From positions 1 to 18,598 of the forward strand of contig CAKTXN010000032.1 in NCBI GenBank assembly GCA_934630905.1: a stretch of DNA of 18,598 nt, in the 5' to 3' direction. The position numbers and the translations under genes are program-made. Under the pieces are notes generated by a model that had not been told where the DNA came from, did not search any database, and saw only the letters and a list, made by a program, of their open reading frames with translations. Source of the DNA: an uncultured Eggerthellaceae bacterium. Lineage in GTDB: Bacteria > Actinomycetota > Coriobacteriia > Coriobacteriales > Eggerthellaceae. Below are positions 1 through 6,987 of this stretch, piece by piece. Numbering within the stretch: position 1 is the stretch's first letter; the number at the start of each line of letters is the position of its first letter.

Positions 1-694
1 TGTACAAGCAGCCCAGAATGTAAGCGCCGCCCATAAACGGCACAAGCTTCGTGCAAATGCCGGAAATGTTCTTCAAGCCGCCCACCACAATCAGCGCGGC
101 AGACCCAATGATCACAAATGTCACCACAGCTTTAGAAACATCGAAGTTCGCAGAGATTACGCTGGTCATCGCGCTGGTTTGCACCGCAGATCCAATGCCG
201 AAAATCGTGAAACACGCAAATACGCTGAACCAAATAGCGGCAAATTTCGCCCACCAAGGAACGCTGCCATCGGAGCGTTTGAAACGCTGCTCCCACACAT
301 GCATGGCGCCGCCCATCATCTCGCCCTTCGAGTCCATGGTGCGATGCTTCATGGAAATGAACACTTCCGTGTACTTTGTAGCCATACCCAAAACGCCCGT
401 GAGCCACATCCATAAAACGGCGCCCGGACCGCCCGACAAAACCGCCGTGGCAACGCCCACAATAGAGCCGGTTCCCAACGTAGAGGCAAGCGAAGTCACC
501 ATTGCACCAAAGTTCGTTATATCGCCTTTTGCCTGGTCATCAGAAGAAATGGAAAGCTTTAGAGCAAGCGGTAACTTTCGCTGAATGCCCTTTGTGCGAA
601 TGGTGGTATACACATGGCACACCAGCAAAAGCACAATCATCGCCGGACCCCATACAAAGGCATCCACCGCATCCAAAGCGGATACAAAATCCAT
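1..694 (-). CDS. Sodium:alanine/glycine symporter (AGCS family), 3' end outside window
   Basis: This is an integral membrane carrier that imports a small neutral amino acid with Na+ or H+. The reading frame runs off the left edge, so about 231 N-terminal codons are present of the roughly 450-500 usual for the family. It starts at an ATG at 692-694, preceded on the minus strand by a GAGAGG ribosome-binding site. After an N-terminal membrane segment (about residues 12-30) comes the diagnostic AGCS stretch at about residues 62-113. It holds FGAMVTSLASTLGTGSIVG, then GGPGAVLWMWLTG and a MATKYTEV segment, matching the AlsT/DagA substrate-site region. Further hydrophobic segments follow. The substrate cannot be told from this part. 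It lies 170 bases downstream of rseP with its own candidate promoter, so it is probably a separate unit. ispG, often found after rseP, is not here. Confidence 0.9.
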   Translation of the reverse strand, partial: MDFVSALDAVDAFVWGPAMIVLLLVCHVYTTIRTKGIQRKLPLALKLSISSDDQAKGDITNFGAMVTSLASTLGTGSIVGVATAVLSGGPGAVLWMWLTGVLGMATKYTEVFISMKHRTMDSKGEMMGGAMHVWEQRFKRSDGSVPWWAKFAAIWFSVFACFTIFGIGSAVQTSAMTSVISANFDVSKAVVTFVIIGSAALIVVGGLKNISGICTKLVPFMGGAYILGCLY

Positions 695-781
695 TTATAA
701 GCCTCTCAACTGCGCTTTCTTACGTTTACACGCATGCGCATACAGGGCGCGAATGCACCCCTAAATTAGTCGAACCTGACT

Positions 782-809
782 ATTTTACTCCAGTTTAAGG
801 CTTGTCCAA
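782..809 (-). promoter_or_regulatory. Candidate promoter of the AGCS symporter gene
   Basis: On the minus strand there is a TAAAAT -10 box (782-787) and a TTGGAC -35-like box (804-809), separated by 16 bases. The -10 is good and the -35 weak. The leader (about 695-775) can fold a GGGTGC/GCGCCC hairpin with a 4-base loop at 745-760, but I recognise no riboswitch class. The rest of the 695-864 gap shows nothing else. Confidence 0.35.
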
Positions 810-864
810 AAAAACACACTAATACATCTACCCACCGGCAGCTGCGCAAAGAAACCATCTGCGT

Positions 865-1980
865 TTATTGACTCCAGAAGCCATCGAAGATGCGCATGAC
901 ATCTTGCCCAATCATCACCACGCATAGCACCAGAATAAAGCACATGCCCAGCGACGTGATAACGTTCAGCGCGCGCTCGGACGCAAGACGGTGCGTGATG
1001 CGCTGGTAGATCTCGATAACGAAGCGACCGCCATCAAGCGGTGTGATGGGAAGCAGGTTCATCAGACCCAGCGAGACAGAAATCATGCCAGTGAACAGCA
1101 GAAACGTTTCAAATCCTTGCTCAGCAGCCGTTTTGGAGATAATCGCAATGCCCACAATCGAAGACTACTGCGATACGGTTTCTGCCGCCGTTGCCGGGTT
1201 GAACAGGTTCAAAATGGCCTGCGCAACCATCACAATGTAGTTGAATCCCACGGCAATGGACTGCAACGGGTTCAGCGTACGATGCGTGATTTCGCCCGTA
1301 TCCGTATTCTGAACGTCAAAGCCCAGAATCGAATACACAACCACGAACGCCAGCACAGCAAAAACCAAGTTCACCGCAATGCCCGCCAGCAGAATCACCG
1401 AACGTTTCCAAAAAGGAAGAGAACGGTACTGCTGCTTGTACTCGTGCTCAAACAGGGCTTTTGCGTCTTCGCAAGGACGCGGTTGACCTTCTTCGTATGC
1501 CGCGGGAACGGGAAGCCCCGCTTTTTCCGCCTTCTTGATTTGCCGACGCGTTGGCCGCACATCAACCAACCGATACGTGTTGTACTGATCTTTTTTCTTG
1601 GGACCCGTCAAGCAGCCCCACTCAACCAGCTCGTCTAGCGCCTTTAGCGCTTCATCGTCGGAAATGCCGCAATCACGCGCAACATCTTCCATTTCCGCTG
1701 TTCCACGCGCATACATGGCTGCAAGCGTTATCTGCAGATAAGGGCTCATGGGTCCCGTTTCCATGCCGCACACGCGCGCATAGCCACCCAACGGCACGCA
1801 CGTCACGCCGAAACGCGTCTCGCCATGACGAATGCTCAAGCTCGGACCGGGAAAGCCCACCATGAATTCGGTCACGCGTACACCAAATGCACGCGCCGCC
1901 AGATAATGTCCGCCCTCGTGGATGATGACCAGCAACCCCAAAAGAAGCGACACGTATACCAGCATCAGAAGAATATCCAT
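865..1980 (-). pseudogene. rseP: Site-2 intramembrane metalloprotease (RseP/M50 type) interrupted by an in-frame TAG
   Basis: This is a zinc protease that cleaves within membranes, the family that releases anti-sigma factors and clears signal peptides. I chose the ATG at 1978-1980, preceded by AAAGGA at good spacing, over an upstream GTG at 1996-1998. Helix 1 carries the HEGGH zinc motif (residues 21-25). PLGGYARV (63-70) follows, then an extra segment of about 90 residues resembling a winged helix (about 79-138). Next are LPFWKR (188-193), membrane segment 2, and only about 18 polar residues where a PDZ domain normally sits. The later segment contains the LDGG metal-ligand motif (315-318). 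Codon 272 (1165-1167) is TAG, between HEGGH and LDGG, and the frame is otherwise open over 371 positions. As read, a 271-residue product lacks the third zinc ligand and should be inactive. It is last in the pyrH-to-rseP gene block. Confidence 0.85.
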
Positions 1981-1997
1981 GCAGAAAAATCCTTTCA

Positions 1998-2024
1998 CCA
2001 GGTTTCTATTAGAATTCTACCTGG
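1998..2024 (-). other. Stem-loop just upstream of the rseP ribosome-binding site
   Basis: CCAGGT (2019-2024 on minus) pairs with ACCTGG (1998-2003), and an inner TTCT-AAT-AGAA hairpin sits between them, leaving a 4-base bulge. It lies in the 100-base dxr-rseP gap, ending only a few bases before the AAAGGA ribosome-binding site. No U-tract follows, so it is not a classical terminator. It may tune rseP translation or mRNA processing; this is an inference from position only. Confidence 0.4.
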
Positions 2025-2080
2025 GGAAACTCTGTAAAGAGCGCAGTCTTGGAAAAATCCAGGGGAACACAACAAAGCCG

Positions 2081-3235
2081 CTACAGCCCCAACACATGCC
2101 GCGCCTGAGCACGCGCCCATGCGTCTACTTCCTCAAGCTGCTCAAGCGATTCAGCTGTTTGCACCTGATGTGCCTCCATAACCGCCTCAACGCAATCGGC
2201 AATGCCCAAATACGAACATTGCTCGCACAAAAACGCCGCCACGGCAATCTCATTCGCAGCATTCATCGCGCACGGAAGCGTGCCGCCCACCGTACCCGCA
2301 TGACGGGCAAGCGCCAAGCAACGAAACGTTTTTTCATCGGGCGCTGCAAAATCAAACGACCCCAACGTACGGAAATCAAGCGGCTGAACAGGAGCTTCCC
2401 AACGGTCGGGGAACGACAACGCGAACTGAATGGGAATGCGCATATCCGTTGTTCCCAGGTGCGCCTTAACGCTTCCATCGGTGAACTCAACCATGGAGTG
2501 GATGGCGCTTTGCGGCTGCACCACCACTTCAATCTTGTCGTACGGCATGTTGAACAAATGATGGGCCTCAATAACCTCCAGGCCTTTGTTCATCAGGGTC
2601 GAAGAATCAATGCTTATCTTCGCGCCCATGTTCCACGTGGGGTGAGCAAGCGCCTGAGCAGGGGTAACGTCCTTCAACTCCGCCACTGTCTTACCGAGAA
2701 ACGGTCCACCCGATGCCGTGACCCACAGCTTTGCGACCTCTTTGGGATTCTCGCCCAAAAGGCACTGATAGATTGCACCGTGCTCGGAGTCAATCGGCAT
2801 AAGAGCGCCCGCATGTCCCGCGCGCGCATCAAGCTGCGCAGCCAGGGGCATAATCAAGTCGCCGCCCACAACCAGCGACTCCTTGTTTGCCAGCGCCAAA
2901 ACCTTGCCCGCACGCAGCGTTTCGTAGCTCACGCGCAAACCTGCGGCTCCCACCAGGGAATTCACCACAACGTCAACATCATCGGCTTGAATCAAATCCA
3001 AAACCGCCTGGAAGCCAAAACGGCAACCTTCGGGTGCCTCTGCGCAACCCGCCAAATCATCGCGGCCAATCGCACAGTTTTTGACGCCAAATTCCTTCGC
3101 TTGAGCAGCTAAAACACTCGCACGGCTGCCCACTGCCAAAGCAGTGACTTTCAGCTTATCTGCATGCTGACGACACACATCAAGCGTTTGCGTTCCAATA
3201 GAGCCCGAAGATCCTAAAACAGCGATTCGTTTCAT
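2081..3235 (-). CDS. dxr: 1-deoxy-D-xylulose 5-phosphate reductoisomerase
   Basis: This cytosolic enzyme converts DXP to 2-C-methyl-D-erythritol 4-phosphate with NADPH, the first committed step of the MEP isoprenoid pathway. The 384-residue length is normal. An N-terminal Rossmann nucleotide site reads GSSGSIGTQTLDV (8-20). The catalytic core shows MPIDSEH (metal ligands D149, E151), TASGGPF (173-179), HPTWNMGAKISIDSSTLMNK (198-217) and GLEVIEA (E220, matching E231 of the E. coli enzyme). The ATG is preceded by GAAGG, 9 bases after the cdsA stop, so the two are certainly co-transcribed. Its product feeds undecaprenyl diphosphate made by the neighbouring uppS. The gene ends in TAG, which matters for reading the TAG inside rseP. 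All key residues are present. Confidence 0.97.
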   Translation of the reverse strand: MKRIAVLGSSGSIGTQTLDVCRQHADKLKVTALAVGSRASVLAAQAKEFGVKNCAIGRDDLAGCAEAPEGCRFGFQAVLDLIQADDVDVVVNSLVGAAGLRVSYETLRAGKVLALANKESLVVGGDLIMPLAAQLDARAGHAGALMPIDSEHGAIYQCLLGENPKEVAKLWVTASGGPFLGKTVAELKDVTPAQALAHPTWNMGAKISIDSSTLMNKGLEVIEAHHLFNMPYDKIEVVVQPQSAIHSMVEFTDGSVKAHLGTTDMRIPIQFALSFPDRWEAPVQPLDFRTLGSFDFAAPDEKTFRCLALARHAGTVGGTLPCAMNAANEIAVAAFLCEQCSYLGIADCVEAVMEAHQVQTAESLEQLEEVDAWARAQARHVLGL

Positions 3236-3244
3236 ATTGCCTTC

Positions 3245-4249
3245 TTAAAACACCACGTTGATACAGCCGCCAAACGTCAAAAGGACAAACGCCACCGCAG
3301 CCGCAATGAACATCGAGTCGGTACGGTCAAGAAGTCCTCCGTGACCAGGCATAATAGTGCCCGAATCCTTCACGCCGGAATTGCGCTTAATGCGACTTTC
3401 CGCAAGGTCGCCCAAAACACTCATCAGGCCGCAAATCAATCCGAACGCAAGCGCCTGCGGCACTGAAATCGTAACACCGGGGACAACAACGAACACGCAC
3501 CACACCGCCATCGAGGTCACAATGCCGGCAACAAAGCCTTCCCAGCTTTTCTTCGGGCTAATGTGCGGCGCCAGCTTATGCTTGCCAATCTTGCTTCCCA
3601 CCAGGTACGCCATGCCGTCGTTGAGCCACACGCTCGCGAAAATCACGAACAGCGCCAGCGAGCTGTACGGCCACTCCATGGCGGTGTCAATCAGCACAAA
3701 GCTCGAGAGCAACAAACCCGTGTAATGAGCGCCGAAAAAGCTCACGCCCACATCGGCAATGCGCGCGCGCAGCCAAAACACGTACCACACCAACAGCGCC
3801 AAAAGCAGCAGCAACGATACCATCATGCAGCCCGCCAAACCCCACAAATGAGCAGCCGGCGGGAAAGCAACAGCGCCGATAATGCCTAAAACCTCGTTGG
3901 GTAATTTCGAATCTTTACGCAGCATGAAGTAGAACTCGCCCGCGCAAATGCCCGCTGTCACCGAAAGCATTACAACTAAACCCCAGCCGCCCAAAACAAT
4001 GCCAGCCAACGTCAGCACAATGTAAATAAAGCCAGTACGCAAACGAACCTGCAGGTCAGATGCGTTTTTGAAGCGATTCGGCGTTTTTTTGTACGCCGCA
4101 TCTTTTAAGCGCTCGCCACGTGTGGGCTCGGTACGATCTTGCTCGTTCGAGCCATCGTTGTAGCGGCTCTGGCGAAACTTGTCGCGAAATGTGCCTGGCT
4201 CAGGGTCATGCGGCCATTCTTGCATGTCGCGGTTATCTTGCTCGGACAT
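3245..4249 (-). CDS. cdsA: Phosphatidate cytidylyltransferase (CDP-diacylglycerol synthase)
   Basis: This membrane enzyme makes CDP-diacylglycerol from phosphatidic acid and CTP, the precursor of bacterial phospholipids. The 334-residue protein has a charged N-terminal cytosolic tail of about 65 residues, longer than in many homologues. Multiple hydrophobic segments follow (about 72-160, 170-215 and 235-330). The family signature sits near the C-terminus: SRIKRNSGVKDSG (285-297), then PGHGGLLDRTDS (301-312). SPKKSWEG (231-238) is also characteristic. Its ATG lies only 2 bases after the uppS TAG stop, and its ribosome-binding site (GGAGGT) lies inside the end of uppS, indicating translational coupling. 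No defects are seen. Confidence 0.96.
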   Translation of the reverse strand: MSEQDNRDMQEWPHDPEPGTFRDKFRQSRYNDGSNEQDRTEPTRGERLKDAAYKKTPNRFKNASDLQVRLRTGFIYIVLTLAGIVLGGWGLVVMLSVTAGICAGEFYFMLRKDSKLPNEVLGIIGAVAFPPAAHLWGLAGCMMVSLLLLLALLVWYVFWLRARIADVGVSFFGAHYTGLLLSSFVLIDTAMEWPYSSLALFVIFASVWLNDGMAYLVGSKIGKHKLAPHISPKKSWEGFVAGIVTSMAVWCVFVVVPGVTISVPQALAFGLICGLMSVLGDLAESRIKRNSGVKDSGTIMPGHGGLLDRTDSMFIAAAVAFVLLTFGGCINVVF

Positions 4250-4251
4250 GA

Positions 4252-5028
4252 CTACTTCACACCTCCGAATCGGCGATCGCGCCCTTGGTACTGAAGCAAA
4301 GCACGCAAAAACTCATAACGATCGAAATCGGGCCATAAAACATCGGTTACCACAAATTCAGAATAGGCAATCTGCCATAAAAGAAAGTTGGAAATGCGCA
4401 TCTCGCCGCTCGTGCGAATGAGCAGCTCAGGGTCGGGAATATCGCTGGTATACAGGAATTTCGCGAAGGCCTCTTCGGTGCACTCCAGCTCTTCGCCCCG
4501 CTCATGCGCTTCCTGCGCTGCCTGGGCGAATGCCGCCGCCGCATCCACAATTTCCTTGCGACCGCCGTAATTCACCGCAACAACCAGCGTCATGCCCGAA
4601 TTGTCTTTCGTGGTCTCCCACGCCTGTTTGAACGCATCGCGCGTTTTCGGCGGCAGCATGGACAAGTCACCAATAGTCTTCACGCGCACGTGCTCTTTAT
4701 GCAGCTCCGCCACTTCGGCCAGCATGGTTTTTGCGAACAAATCCATGAGCCCAATAACTTCTTCAGGCGGGCGTTTCCAATTCTCAGAAGAGAAGGAATA
4801 GATAGTTAAATAACGAATTCCCAGGTCAGAAGCCATGCGAATAGATTCGCGAACAGCTTCGATACCCGCTTTATGTCCGCTCAATCTATTTTTGCCGCGC
4901 GCTTTTGCCCAGCGCCCGTTGCCATCCATAATCAGCGCAACGTGCTTCGGAATGCGCTCCAGGTCAAGCGCTTTTGGATCAAGACCCTCGGGAGGGCTCG
5001 GATATATGTAGTCCAGTGGCTTATTCAC
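4252..5028 (-). CDS. uppS: Isoprenyl transferase (undecaprenyl diphosphate synthase)
   Basis: This cis-prenyltransferase condenses isopentenyl diphosphate onto farnesyl diphosphate to give the C55 lipid carrier for peptidoglycan and wall polymers. The 258-residue length is typical. Motifs appear in order: HVALIMDGNGRWA with catalytic D35, SGHKAGIEAV, YLTIYSFSSENWKRP, NYGGRKEI and DPELLIRTSGEMRISNFLLW. The last has GEMRIS where GEQRLS is more usual. The start is GTG (5026-5028), supported by AGGAGG about 7 bases upstream; no better ATG is available. The 465 bases separating it from frr are filled by repeats and are far longer than the other gaps in this block, so it may be transcribed less tightly with frr. 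Confidence 0.96.
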   Translation of the reverse strand: MNKPLDYIYPSPPEGLDPKALDLERIPKHVALIMDGNGRWAKARGKNRLSGHKAGIEAVRESIRMASDLGIRYLTIYSFSSENWKRPPEEVIGLMDLFAKTMLAEVAELHKEHVRVKTIGDLSMLPPKTRDAFKQAWETTKDNSGMTLVVAVNYGGRKEIVDAAAAFAQAAQEAHERGEELECTEEAFAKFLYTSDIPDPELLIRTSGEMRISNFLLWQIAYSEFVVTDVLWPDFDRYEFLRALLQYQGRDRRFGGVK

Positions 5029-5100
5029 ACAAGCCCTCCTTCCGGTAAAGGTGCAAATCTCAACGGTTGCATCGGAGGCGTCAGTTGACCTGCCGCATCC

Positions 5101-5124
5101 CGCTGTTTAGCCGCATCGGCGGAG
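5101..5124. repeat. 24-bp short direct repeat, copy 1
   Basis: It begins CGCTGTTTAGCCGCATCGGC and ends with GGAG. The same 24 bases recur at 5221-5244 with one C/T mismatch. It sits just left of the first 86-bp unit; the second copy sits just right of that unit, so the 86-bp copy is flanked by this short repeat on both sides. Confidence 0.75.
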
Positions 5125-5128
5125 TATC

Positions 5129-5214
5129 GCGCTCCCCTTCGCGCCAACATCAGCGAGAAGCGTATCGGCGCAGCCAGTTGGCCTGTTGTGCGACCGAGCG
5201 TACTTCGGTACGCG
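5129..5214. repeat. 86-bp direct repeat, copy A, with UUCG hairpin
   Basis: It matches 5325-5410 over 86 bases with four mismatches by eye and no gaps. Near its right end, GCGTAC-TTCG-GTACGC (5198-5213) forms a 6-bp stem closed by a TTCG tetraloop, a very stable RNA hairpin when read on plus. It begins GCGCTCCCCTTCGC. No transposase or target-site duplication is evident. It could be a REP-like or other dispersed intergenic element. Confidence 0.85.
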
Positions 5215-5220
5215 CCACCT

Positions 5221-5244
5221 CGCTGTTTAGCCGTATCGGCGGAG
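5221..5244. repeat. 24-bp short direct repeat, copy 2
   Basis: This is the second copy of the element at 5101-5124, beginning CGCTGTTTAGCCGTATCGGC, with one mismatch. Confidence 0.75.
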
Positions 5245-5324
5245 CGATTTGGCGTGAAAGGTTCCGCGAGACGAGCTAAGCGGCCCAACGTGCCGTGTGC
5301 GAGCGAGCGGGTTCTTGCAGCCTT

Positions 5325-5410
5325 GCGCTCCCCTTCGCACCAGCGTCAGCGAGAAGCGTATCGGCGCAGCCAGTTGGCCCGTTGTGCGACCGAGCGTACT
5401 TCGGTACGCG
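5325..5410. repeat. 86-bp direct repeat, copy B, with UUCG hairpin
   Basis: This is the second copy of the 86-bp unit, 196 bases to the right of copy A. It keeps the GCGTAC-TTCG-GTACGC hairpin (5394-5409) unchanged. The mismatches cluster in the first third (three) with one in the middle, so the hairpin end is the best conserved part. Confidence 0.85.
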
Positions 5411-5465
5411 AAGAGGAGCGCAAAAAGGTCAAATGCCAAGCCCAGACGCTTCGCAGTGTCGAGCA

Positions 5466-5493
5466 GTTGCGCTGTTCGGCAGAACAGCGCAAC
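5466..5493 (-). other. Perfect 12-bp hairpin abutting the frr stop codon
   Basis: GTTGCGCTGTTC and GAACAGCGCAAC are exact inverse complements around a 4-base loop. On the minus strand the stem starts at the base after the frr TAG (5494-5496). There is no U-tract, so it is not a typical Rho-independent terminator. It could protect the 3' end of an frr mRNA or act as a partial terminator before the repeat region. Confidence 0.7.
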
Positions 5494-6051
5494 CTACACC
5501 GTCATAACCTCGGCTTCCTTCTTCTTACATGCCTCATCAATCGTCGCAATGTACTTGTCGGTCATCTTCTGGATTTCGTTCTCGTAGCGCTTCTGATCAT
5601 CTTCGGGAAGGCTTTCTTCCTTGATGGTCTTGGCAATGTCGGAGTTCGCCTCGCGACGAGCATTGCGCACGGCAACACGCGCCTCTTCCGCAAACGCCTT
5701 GCACTGTTTTGCCAGCTCTTTACGACGCTCCTCGGTAAGCTGCGGGAACGGCAGGCGAATGCAGTTACCATCATTCGAAGGCGTTACACCCAGGTCAGAG
5801 GCAAGGATGGCATGCTCAATAGCGCGCAGGGTGCTTTTCTCCCACGGCTCGATAACAAGAAGGTGCGCATCAGGGGACTTCACGGCGGCCACCTGATTCA
5901 CGGGCGTGGGCACGCCATAATAATCAACCTTGATGCGATCAAGCACCATGGCGTTTGCGCGACCAGTACGGACGCTTGCAAAGTTGTAGTCCAGCGACTC
6001 GAGCGCCTTTTTCATATGCTCATCAGCAGATTCTTTAATCATATCAAGCAT
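5494..6051 (-). CDS. frr: Ribosome recycling factor
   Basis: This cytosolic factor, with EF-G, splits the post-termination ribosome so that subunits can be reused. The 185 residues match the family length. The N-terminal helix carries the conserved region with FASVRTGRANAMVLDRIKVDYYG (positions 24-46), followed by PTPVNQVA. The C-terminal helices include LTEERRKELAKQCK and VAVRNARREAN (127-137), the typical RRF signature. The ATG is preceded by AAAGGA with 7 bases between. It lies 32 bases after pyrH, the near-universal pyrH-frr pairing. It stops at TAG, followed directly by a perfect hairpin. Confidence 0.97.
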   Translation of the reverse strand: MLDMIKESADEHMKKALESLDYNFASVRTGRANAMVLDRIKVDYYGVPTPVNQVAAVKSPDAHLLVIEPWEKSTLRAIEHAILASDLGVTPSNDGNCIRLPFPQLTEERRKELAKQCKAFAEEARVAVRNARREANSDIAKTIKEESLPEDDQKRYENEIQKMTDKYIATIDEACKKKEAEVMTV

Positions 6052-6083
6052 GGTAGTGTCCTTTCCCTTCCTTGTTTTCGACC

Positions 6084-6797
6084 CTACTCAACCACGGTGC
6101 CCACAGATTCGCCACGCAGCGCAGCAGCAATGTTACCCTTGCCATCAAGATTGAACACCATAATGGGCAGGCTGTTATCCATGCACAAAGACGTTGCCGC
6201 GGCATCCATCACGTGCAAATCGCGCGCCAGAACCTCTTTATAAGAAATGCGGTCGAACTTCTTGGCGTCAGGGTTCTTCACGGGGTCCTTGTCGTAAACG
6301 CCATCGACCTTGGTTGCCTTCATCAGCAGCTCGCAGTCAAGCTCGCATGCACGCAGAGCGGCAGCGGTGTCGGTCGTGAAGTACGGATTGCCTGAACCTG
6401 CGGCGAAAATAACCACACGGCCCTTCTCCAAATGGCGCACTGCCTTGCGGCGAATGAACGACTCGCACACTTCCTGCATGGAAATAGCGCTCTGAACTCG
6501 AGTTTCAATGCCGTGGCGCTCAAACGCTTCCTGCAGAGCCAGCGAGTTCATAACGGTTGCCAGCATGCCAATGTAGTCTGCCTGAGAGCGATCCATGCCT
6601 TCGGCCGCACCCGCCATACCACGGAAGATGTTACCGCCGCCCACAACAATGCACAGCTCAACACCGTCAACAACATCTACCAGCTCTTCAGCAAGATCGT
6701 CAACAACCTTGGGGTCAATGCCGTAACCTTGGCTTCCTGCAAGAGCCTCACCGGACAATTTCAGCAAAACGCGCTTATAAGCGTACTCTTCAGACAT
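6084..6797 (-). CDS. pyrH: UMP kinase
   Basis: This cytosolic amino-acid-kinase-fold enzyme phosphorylates UMP to UDP, supplying pyrimidine nucleotides. I chose the ATG at 6795-6797 (237 residues), preceded by AAGGA. A longer frame extends 24 codons upstream but has no ribosome-binding site and would run into the htrA terminator region. Motifs: KRVLLKLSGEALAG (8-21), GGGNIFRG (53-60), DRSQADYIGMLATVMNSLAL (69-88), FAAGSGNPYFTTDTAA (131-146) and ATKVDGVYDKDP (161-172). It is followed by frr. The usual upstream partners rpsB-tsf are absent; a terminator and htrA lie upstream instead, so pyrH needs its own promoter in the short space before 6848. I could not place one with confidence. Confidence 0.96.
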   Translation of the reverse strand: MSEEYAYKRVLLKLSGEALAGSQGYGIDPKVVDDLAEELVDVVDGVELCIVVGGGNIFRGMAGAAEGMDRSQADYIGMLATVMNSLALQEAFERHGIETRVQSAISMQEVCESFIRRKAVRHLEKGRVVIFAAGSGNPYFTTDTAAALRACELDCELLMKATKVDGVYDKDPVKNPDAKKFDRISYKEVLARDLHVMDAAATSLCMDNSLPIMVFNLDGKGNIAAALRGESVGTVVE

Positions 6798-6848
6798 AGT
6801 GGTCCTTCCACCGTTGATTACATAGTTCCTTACAGTGTACCCGAAAAC

Positions 6849-6881
6849 AGAAAAGGCCAAGCGGAACACTCAGCCTTTTCT
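6849..6881 (-). terminator. Rho-independent terminator after htrA (possibly bidirectional)
   Basis: AGAAAAGGC (6873-6881 on minus) pairs with GCCTTTTCT (6849-6857). With G-U pairs the stem extends inward to about 13 bp around a 7-base loop. It is followed on minus by a U-rich tail (TCTGTTTTC) and is also U-rich on the plus side. It ends htrA transcription 107 bases past the htrA stop, separating it from pyrH. The 6882-6987 stretch between them shows no gene. Confidence 0.65.
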
Positions 6882-6987
6882 TGCTTTTTCCAAAGCCCTT
6901 GTACGTTTTTTCATGCTTCACGCGGCGTCATTCGCGTGCTTGCACGCCCGCACTTCCGCGCACGCGCACCTGCAACGCTTGCGCGCC

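Larger units (their letters stand above)
5029..5493. other. Repeat-bearing intergenic region between frr and uppS
   Basis: These 465 bases contain no credible gene. They hold two copies of an 86-bp direct repeat, two copies of a shorter 24-bp repeat, and a perfect hairpin next to the frr stop. The plus-strand frame through here that continues into frr is a shadow: it is repeat-derived, then antisense to frr, with no recognisable domain. Other intergenic gaps in the block are 2 to about 100 bases, so this looks like an expansion by a repeated intergenic element. Confidence 0.75.

Noticed and set aside
51..584. 177-residue plus-strand frame at the left edge
   Set aside because: The minus strand encodes an unmistakable AGCS symporter over the same bases.
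1165..1167. TAG as a reassigned sense codon (for example pyrrolysine)
   Set aside because: TAG is the natural stop of uppS, frr, dxr, pyrH and the MFS gene in this window, and no pyl-type gene is seen.
1922..3112. 396-residue plus-strand frame
   Set aside because: It lies opposite dxr and the start of rseP; no plausible domain or ribosome-binding context.
5081..5093. TCAGTTGACCTGC shared with 9698-9710
   Set aside because: A single 13-base match between two intergenic regions with no extension; likely chance.
5188..6243. 351-residue plus-strand frame
   Set aside because: Its first part reads through the 86-bp repeat and the rest is antisense to frr and the end of pyrH, both certain by motifs; no domain is recognisable.
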